Positions 57,773 through 64,000 of a stretch of DNA of 64,000 bases are shown here, one piece after another. The notes under the pieces were generated by a model. It did no database searches. It saw only the letters and a program-made list of their open reading frames with translations, and was not told where the DNA came from. Both the position numbers and the translations under genes were made by a program. This DNA comes from Sisyra terminalis (lineage: Eukaryota > Arthropoda > Insecta > Neuroptera > Sisyridae). Position 1 is the stretch's first letter; each line of letters starts with the position of its first letter. The stretch lies in assembly GCA_958496175.1 (NCBI GenBank), contig OY292274.1, positions 34,821,482 through 34,885,481 on the forward strand, in the 5' to 3' direction.

Positions 57773-57936
57773 TTATACATTTTTTAGTTGTTTTTTTTTA
57801 ATAGAAATTTCAATATCCATAAGTTTCATTTTCTTACGATGCATTTCTTCTGCCCTCTTCTCTTCTTGATTAATATTATGAATTTGATTCATTAAAAGTT
57901 CGGTTCTAAGCTTTAAAATTTTATCAAATTTTATAA
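57773..57936 (-). pseudogene. Harbinger Myb-like partner protein, C-terminal fragment
   Basis: The minus-strand frame reads KFDKILKLRTELLMNQIHNI, NQEEKRAEEMHRKKMKLM, DIEISIKKKQLKNV and then stops at 57773. The charged helix 'EE.RAEEMHRKKMKLMDIEI' is the usual C-terminal coiled coil of Myb/SANT-like proteins that accompany Harbinger transposases and import them into the nucleus. The Myb DNA-binding domain is not visible upstream, where a stop closes the frame. Convergent orientation to the transposase remnant matches the family layout. Confidence 0.68.
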
Positions 57937-58117
57937 TTCAATAAATGAACCGTTTATTATTGAAATTTGGAGCTCGGGTTCGTTTCGAAATGTTCCTAAT
58001 TTCTTCAGTACTTTTTTAACCTTTCCCTGATGGTGATAAAAATAGAACGTATGATTTGGTGATATGTACTTAAAATAACGTTTGAAAAAATTGTTTGAAA
58101 CTCTGAAATATTGAATG

Positions 58118-58580
58118 TTGTTTCCTACTGATCATAGTTTAAGTTGAAATGCATCAATTATTACCGTTATTATAATTAATATTAATTTTATTTATGAGAA
58201 ATAACGGTTTATTCGAGCATTACTGTCACCATCTCCGAAATCTCAGCTGAGTTCGTCTACCACGCAAGCTCACTCACGATATAAATAAAAAAGAGATACA
58301 AAGAGATACACGTGCCTTGTACCTATTGCGTATAATAAATGCAAAACAGAAGTATACGGAAAAATACCCTATACTAACGGATTTTTGATTGAATTGGTAA
58401 ATTTACGATGGGTTTTTTGATAAATCACCTAATTGTGCGGGATACATCAAATTTTTTGTTACTATTATGATTTCATTCTATGTGTAAATGTTTCGGGAGG
58501 AATACCTAAAATATGATCACTCTGTCTCTTATATTTATAGAGTTATTTAAATTATTAAGAGTAGTATGTATTAAATAACT
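58118..58580 (+). repeat. Repeat D, copy 3
   Basis: TTGTTTCCTACTGATCATAG, TTTATTCGAGCATTACTGTC, CTCAGCTGAGTTCGTCTACC, ACGCAAGCTCACTCACGATA, CTTGTACCTATTGCGTATAA, GGTAAATTTACGATGGGTT and TAAGAGTAGTATGTATTAAA follow the order of copies 1 and 2. It lies just downstream of the Harbinger relic, whose right end it may have replaced. Confidence 0.72.
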
Positions 58581-58859
58581 TAGCATGAATAATATTGCGA
58601 AAATTGCTTTTATTTTATTGGCACACAGGAAATATTAGATTTTTAAGGTCGTGGCGTTGTTAATAATAACACTTCCACAATAAGAGTTATTAATAACACT
58701 CACACAAAATATGAATTGAATTATAAATTTAATAAAAAATTTCAATAAACCAAAAAGTCAAATACAAACGATCGCTACGCGTTTTTCAAAACAAATCTTA
58801 GACAACATGAATGACATCAATGATTAGAATCATGGATAAATGAATGGATAGGAACACAC

Positions 58860-59010
58860 TAATCATCTAGTGGTATGAAATATACTTTACGACCTATTCT
58901 TATACTTAGCAAATATACCTAAAAAAATTCACAAAAATTGGCTGAGCCGTTTCGGAGGAGTGCGACCACCAACACCGTGACACGAGATTTTCATGTATAA
59001 GAATGTTTTT
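58860..59010 (+). mobile_element. LINE 3'-end fragment (RTE-like)
   Basis: CGACCTATTCTTATACTTAG, CAAAAATTGGCTGAGCCGTT, TCGGAGGAGTGCGACCACCA, ACACCGTGACACGAGATTTT and ATGTATAAGA match from memory the 3' untranslated tail of insect RTE-type LINEs (AGCCGTTTCGGAGGAGT...GTGACACGAGA). There is no coding part. The class is likely; the clade is inferred. Confidence 0.5.
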
Positions 59011-60350
59011 GATTTAAATGAAGCTTGGTAAGAATATTAATAAAAGTTTTTTATGAATACCAATTCACTTGTTGTTTCCATTCATTGTTAAAGAGTTAGT
59101 GGAGAATATTTCACATTTTTATTATATTTAATCTAAAAACCGATTTTAATAAGATAAATTATGATTTTTTTTTCAGCTTTTAGATGGTTTGTTAGGTTTG
59201 TTATACAGGTTTACTTCTTTTGACAGTGTTTCTTTAGGTGGTACCATTATCTTGAATGAATACTAATTAAATTATCAATTATTTGTAAAAAGAATTACCT
59301 ATTATTCTATAAATTAATATTTTCTCTCATCCGATGTAGCTAATTAAGCATAACAAGAAAGTTTCATTTTAATTAACGAGTGACGAATAGTAAATGAAAA
59401 ATATAAATCGTATGAATTTGTGAAATATTAAATTGTATAAAACGTTATGATAATCATTTAAAAAAAATAATTAATTAGACTTAAATCATTTGGAGTAACT
59501 GATAACAGATAAATTTTACTATGTTTTTTAAGATTAAAATTTAAAATATTATATTTTTTTTAAATTTGTATTGGGAAAATTTTACAATTTAATTTACTGA
59601 TTTAAAATTAATAAATTTATCACTTTTATGTTAATTAGTATATTATACGATAAGAAAATAATTAAACGAAAATTATCTATTTTGATTTCTTTCCTTGAAA
59701 TTATATTTAATTTTAGTTTATTTAAAGTGTGATATTATTGATATTTTTTTTAAATAATTTATATGAAATTTTCTTTCACTCTTAGTTTAGTCTATTTTTG
59801 AATACATATTCTATACTTATATACGAAATAATTCCTACGTGGACAATACACAAAAAAAAAAATTACGATGTAGTATCGTAATCTGGGATAGACTTTCATT
59901 TTTTTTGTCTTTATAATATTCTATTTCAAAATTTACTTTGTACATTTGAATTTTTACCTTATAGCATCGTATTTGTAACGACAGTTTACTGTAGTGAATA
60001 TCATTTTCAAAATTTTTGACTTTATATTGGAAATTTTTTCTGTAAGTGTAGAATGATTATAAATACATAAATCATAAACATATTTTTTTACACGATAGAT
60101 ATGTTCCCAAAAAAAAAGTTGGTATAAAATTGGATGTAGAGAATCCTAAAAATTTAATTTTATAGTTCACTTTAGAATTTATTTCATGCTTACACAAATA
60201 TTCGTGTTAAAACAAAACAATTGGTGTAAAAAAAGAATTATGTACAAATAAAAGATACCTTACAATGTATTCTTATAATATGGGCTTTAATTTTGTTCCG
60301 GGTAGCCATATCTGGTCATGGTATATTTCTAATTATATAAAAAATTTGAT
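59011..60350. other. AT-rich stretch, no recognised feature
   Basis: Nothing recognised. Confidence 0.5.
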
Positions 60351-60615
60351 GTTCACTTGTCCAAAATCGCCAATTTCCTAAAGTTTTTCACCGATCATTT
60401 TGCAAGTTTTACACAACATTGTATACGTGCATGTTTTTACTAAATCAAGAGACTCAACCGAGTCTGACATCAACAGATACAGAGAAAGATACCGTGGGGT
60501 ATCAAGTGGGGTATTTAATCGTTATTTTTGCGTTGAAATCTACATTTACAGATATATAGTGATTTTTCCCAAAACTTAAGTGAATAGTGTATATCATGAA
60601 GGAAAATTACAGTAG
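60351..60615 (+). repeat. Repeat F, copy 2
   Basis: Collinear with 34705-34985: AAATCGCCAATTTCCTAAAG, GATCATTTTGCAAGTTTTAC, AAATCAAGAGACTCAACCGA, CATCAACAGATACAGA, TCGTTATTTTTGCGTTGAAA and AAAACTTAAGTGAA. Unclassified. Confidence 0.62.
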
Positions 60616-60624
60616 ATACAGATT

Positions 60625-60658
60625 ATATATATGTATATTGTATATATATATATATATA
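60625..60658. repeat. TA-rich microsatellite
   Basis: TATATATATGTATATTG followed by an uninterrupted TA run. Confidence 0.85.
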
Positions 60659-62759
60659 AAGATACTCATATAAAGAAAAATGATAATGTAGAATAGAATA
60701 ATTATAGAAATTATTAATACATTATGTCCAAATATATAAATAGTTGTCTTTAAAGATTAACAATGGTTATATACAGTATTAAAAATTCTAGGTATTTACC
60801 TAAAATTAAAAGTATGCTTTAGCGTGATATGGCTAATAATTATTTCTTACATATGTGCTAAATTTTTAACATACATCCACTTGTAGAGCATTTGCATAGT
60901 TTTGTATGAATTGGTTTTGAATATAAAAGTTTGTTGAATGTTAATTAGAGTCTTAAAAATTTACAGAAATGGAAATACATATTGCATGCAACCATCTTTT
61001 GCAGATTATACTTATTTCCCACTTTTAATTTCTGGACTTCAGAATTTAATACAGTTTTTGTTTAAATACAGTTACCTTGATCTACATTTTACATACAAAC
61101 TATGGTTTTTAAATTGCACATTATCTGTAAAAAATAATGAAATTAAGTACTTATAGTTACTCAACCAAATGGCAAATACTACTACTTTAAAAATTGTTTT
61201 CGAGTTCAATGAAATATATCTATATTGTATTGATACCTTTTTATTTTTATGATGGCTCTTGTTAATTGAATAATAAAAATAACGACAAACCTTTGGAATT
61301 TGGTCTTTGTGATTTTTTGTGTTTGGACCGATTTAGGTTGGCAAACAACTTCATTGAAGAGCCTCAAATAATGCAACCCGATGTCAACAGCGGCAATACT
61401 TTCTGGGACTATTGTTGCGAACATTGTTATTTTTTAATGAACTCCTTTTTTATTATACAAAAGTTATACCAAAAGAGCGACCAGTTAAACCGCAGAAAGT
61501 TTTCGTTATCAGCAACTAGAATCGGTTTGTGTTTTGTTGTAATATAATTTCAAGAAGAGAATGGTAGAATTTGTTTGAGTGGTGCGTTAGACAAAATTCC
61601 TTGTATTCATTTGTACAGGTTTCTGTAACGATTTACTTCTTAGATACAGGCGTATAATATATATGAAATTTTTTGGAGCAATAAGGCAGTGGCGTCTCCG
61701 GAATAATGAAGTATCCATAATTCCTACACTAATTATATTTTCGCAAGAAAATATCACAATTTTGACAAGTATCAAATCTAATTGCTAATTTTGCATTGAA
61801 TTTGAATTCATTTTTTTCGTTTTGTAATGAATTTTCATATCAATGCATTTCCAGAATAGAATGTTACTTGTTAAAGCGAATTTTGCGGTATTGCTGCTTG
61901 CCTGAGTGTTAAACTTTAATTGTATACCTACTGGTTGTTGTAAATTGTGACCCAATTCGTGACAACTTCCAATTTAACTAGTTGTTTCTTTGTGGTAGTC
62001 ATGACCAAAACAATTTGGTGGGATTTAAAACTGCATAGTTTTTGATTACAGAATTTCAGTTCTCATTCATAAAACTATCCACTATTTCAATAAAGTCAAG
62101 GATTGTCTGAGGAAATATTTTATTTTCTAATGTATTAAAAAAAATCTCATTAAACACTAGCTGATACCCTCAATTTCTTCTGCATGGCATACTTATGTTG
62201 ACATTTTTTTTTTGGTTTTGTTATAATATCGACTTCGAAAGATAAGATTGGGGAAATTTTCTACCAACAAAATTATCCGTATTTGAAAACCCAATTTTTA
62301 TACCCCATATAATTCAACAATTACTATTACGACTATTACGTATTTAAATTCGTCTTATTACTTTTTAAATTATGTAGCTTGGATTTTTGTCATCCCATTA
62401 TGTAAGAGACGCCTTTCCTTACTTTTCTTACTTTGGGAACAGTTGATATTTAAATACCAAATTTCATCAGAAAGACATTTAGGAAGAAAAAAAAAAATTA
62501 AAATAAAGTCAAAAAAGTATTTTTGAAAAAAATTGGTTAAAAACTAAAATGTACAAATAGACTCTATAATTACTTATATAATATATATTTTTTCCTTTTA
62601 ACATAAAGCAATATGATATTCATTGTTAACTATTGACTAAACTATTGAAATGTTTTTTGGAATGGAGCTAAAATTAAATTATATATTATATGCTTTGATA
62701 AAATATCGAATTCCTTAATCGCTATATACTTAAATTGAATATAATTAATTCGGATAACC
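60659..62759. other. AT-rich stretch, no recognised feature
   Basis: A 93-codon plus-strand frame at 61266-61547 (CLDRFRLANNFIEEP, GNTFWDYCCEHCYF) has a less biased composition than its neighbours but matches no family I know. It lacks a supporting splice or start context. I do not call it a gene. Confidence 0.45.
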
Positions 62760-62929
62760 TTTTTTGTTGTTGTTATTTATCGTCGCTTTATAACTGTTAA
62801 TATTTTAGCAACTCTAAAGTTAACAAAAAACCGTAAATCGACAAATATTCAACATTTATTCGATTCGAGAGGATCGAACCCAGCGACTACTAGTTTTGGA
62901 GCGGCCTCTTTGACCACTCGGCAGCCCTT
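62760..62929 (-). repeat. tRNA-derived SINE, minus-strand copy 9
   Basis: On the minus strand: AGGGCTGCCGAGTGGTCAAA (A-box), GCTCCAAAACTAGTAGTCGC, TGGGTTCGATCCTCTCGAAT (B-box), TTGTCGATTTACGGTTTTTT, TTAGAGTTGCTAAAATATTA and AAAGCGACGATAAATAACAA. Two clean boxes; body moderately diverged. Confidence 0.83.
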
Positions 62930-63198
62930 ATTCTTAGTCATATTTTTATTATTTTTTTACTACAGATAGTTATATAATAATATTGCACTAAAAAAGAATT
63001 TCCAGAGGGTAAAAATAAGGTATGTTTAAAATGAAATTACATTTTTCGTTGACTTTAAGTGCCTCATCTCATAGCAGTTACGGAGCGATCCAATACTATT
63101 TAATGACCACTACGAAAGTTGATTGACAATTGAAATACGTATCTGGGCAATACGCCAAAAATACATTTGTTCCAATTTATGTTGATATTTTAATTTTA

Positions 63199-63486
63199 GG
63201 GGTATCCATTGATTACGTGAGACAATTTTAGCTAATTTTCTACCCACCCTCCCCCCTTGGAAAAATTTCGTAAGGTTTAGCTCAACCCCCTCCCCTAACA
63301 TCACTTGAGATTTTTAAAAATGCATACTTCCAATGTAAATGTGCCATGTAAATCTATGTTTCGATTACATTAAATTTATTTAAAAGAACAATTTTAAAAA
63401 ATTACGTGATATTTGGTGAGACCATCCTCTCACTTGAGATTTTTCACCCAACCGTTAAACGTCTCACGTATTTAATAGATGCACTC
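63199..63486. mobile_element. TTA-flanked MITE family H, full copy
   Basis: 288 bp between TTA (63196-63198) and TTA (63487-63489). The left end is GGGGTATCCATTGATTACGT, then GAGAC; the right end, reverse-complemented, is GAGTGCATCTATTAAATACG, then TGAGAC. The interior has CCACCCTCCCCCC, TTTCGTAAGGTTTAGCTCAA and CCCCCTCCCCT runs. The TTA target and G-rich termini fit a PIF/Harbinger-type MITE. A truncated relative lies at 52630-52753. Confidence 0.75.
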
Positions 63487-63783
63487 TTATATTACATAAA
63501 TTTGATCACATTATATTTTCTATATCTATTGTTTAAACAGTCGGTATGTTTAATTGTAACTACATAAAATAGTTTAGAATAATTCATTATTGTAAATATA
63601 GTTTTAAACTTTCAAGTTTAGTGCAAAACTGTAAAACTAAAGCTGGTTTTCACATGTAGCCTATGTAATGATAATTTCACCATTTCACGATCATCGCTAC
63701 ATTGAAGAAGCGGAATTATTATTTTTTTTTTGTTACGTAATTGGCAGTTCTGCTGGCAACATGTACTGAATATATTGTGTTAT

Positions 63784-63806
63784 TTATATATATATATATA
63801 TATATA
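63784..63806. repeat. (TA)n microsatellite
   Basis: TA tract directly left of the hairpin at 63806-63955. Confidence 0.9.
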
Positions 63807-63955
63807 CTGGCAATATCTGGAAATATCTGGCAATATACCGTATATACCAATATATATTACGAGTATGTATGCAATACGAGTGTGTATTGCATACATACTC
63901 GTAATATATATTGGTATATACGGTATATTGCCAGATATTTGCCTAGATATTGTCA
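63806..63955. repeat. Snap-back hairpin: 57-bp perfect arms, 6-nt loop
   Basis: Arm 63821-63877 (AAATATCTGGCAATATACCG ... GTATGCAATAC) is exactly inverse to 63884-63940, with loop GAGTGT. Outside, ACTGGCAATATCTGG (63806-63820) pairs imperfectly with CCTAGATATTGTCAACT (about 63941-63957), extending the stem. It sits beside a TA tract, like the inverted repeat at 50.2 kb. It could be a foldback MITE. Confidence 0.9.
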
Positions 63956-64000
63956 ACTGTAAATACCTATCTTAATTTAGTATGAAATTTATTACCAATA

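Larger units (their letters stand above)
56894..58050 (+). mobile_element. PIF/Harbinger-like element, internally deleted, right end lost
   Basis: The left end GGCCCGGTATTTTCACATTT, then AGATAG, is preceded by TTA (56891-56893), the usual Harbinger 3-bp target. It contains a fused transposase remnant (57304-57708) and, on the opposite strand, a Myb/trihelix-partner remnant (57773-57936). That is the two-gene layout of Harbinger elements. The matching right end is not found before repeat D begins at 58118, so the right boundary given is approximate. Confidence 0.72.

Noticed and set aside
61266..61547. 93-codon plus-strand frame as a possible gene
   Set aside because: No known domain, no upstream promoter-like context; the overlapping minus-strand frame is just as open.
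49150..62929. CRISPR-like array from the regularly recurring SINE, D and hAT repeats
   Set aside because: Repeats are hundreds of bases long, spaced irregularly by kilobases and in mixed orientation; eukaryotic transposons, not CRISPR.

Overview
This window looks like non-coding, repeat-rich DNA from an animal nuclear genome, most likely an arthropod and probably an insect. The base composition is strongly AT-rich. Open frames are short (138 codons at most) and stop-riddled. There are no bacterial-type operons, ribosome binding sites or rRNA/tRNA operons. Eukaryotic transposons of many classes are present: tRNA-derived SINEs, LINE 3' ends, a Helitron, and hAT, piggyBac, pogo/Tigger-like and PIF/Harbinger DNA elements. 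The exact taxon cannot be read from this sequence. I found no host protein-coding gene that I could support; every coding-like stretch I can name is a decayed transposon protein.

Layout. 1-10 kb: mostly unannotated AT-rich DNA with two or three hAT-type short elements (2.4-2.9 kb and 5.45 kb) and two SINE copies (5.0 kb minus, 7.0 kb plus). 10-22 kb: AAGTATCTT-rich repeats, an element with 36-bp inverted ends (11.2 kb), a SINE abutting an unnamed ~465-bp repeat ('repeat D'), and a LINE 3' end split by a hAT MITE with a clear 8-bp target duplication (14.3-15.0 kb). Two further hAT elements with target duplications follow at 16.85 and 18.3 kb. 22-31 kb: a SINE, a long inverted repeat (24.0-24.4 kb), short elements with long TCTGGCAACGTTGC ends, more hAT ends, a SINE, and a TA-flanked 831-bp element carrying a transposase-like fragment with a DFSENY motif (31 kb). 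34-38 kb: a SINE, 'repeat F' and a complete-looking 2.3-kb non-autonomous Helitron.

41.9-45.2 kb: a 565-bp pogo/Tigger-like deletion derivative with TA target site and a 1.42-kb piggyBac relic bounded by TTAA, with a broken transposase. 46-54 kb: hAT, repeat D, a LINE fragment and SINEs. A perfect 141-bp inverted repeat with (TA)n lies at 50.2-50.6 kb, and a 37-bp exact duplication links 50.62 and 52.31 kb. Further MITEs follow. 55-64 kb: a 107-bp tandem duplication, a PIF/Harbinger relic in which N- and C-terminal transposase pieces are joined in one frame beside an opposite-strand Myb-partner fragment, then repeat D, a LINE tail, repeat F and a SINE. A TTA-flanked MITE and a 57-bp perfect hairpin next to a TA microsatellite close the window.

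How the parts fit together. The window is a graveyard of selfish elements. Non-autonomous families (SINE, hAT MITEs, Harbinger-like MITEs, Helitron) must have been mobilised by partners encoded elsewhere, because no intact transposase or reverse transcriptase is visible here. Nesting and target duplications allow some relative dating. All family assignments come from motif recognition by eye; similarity searches were not run.
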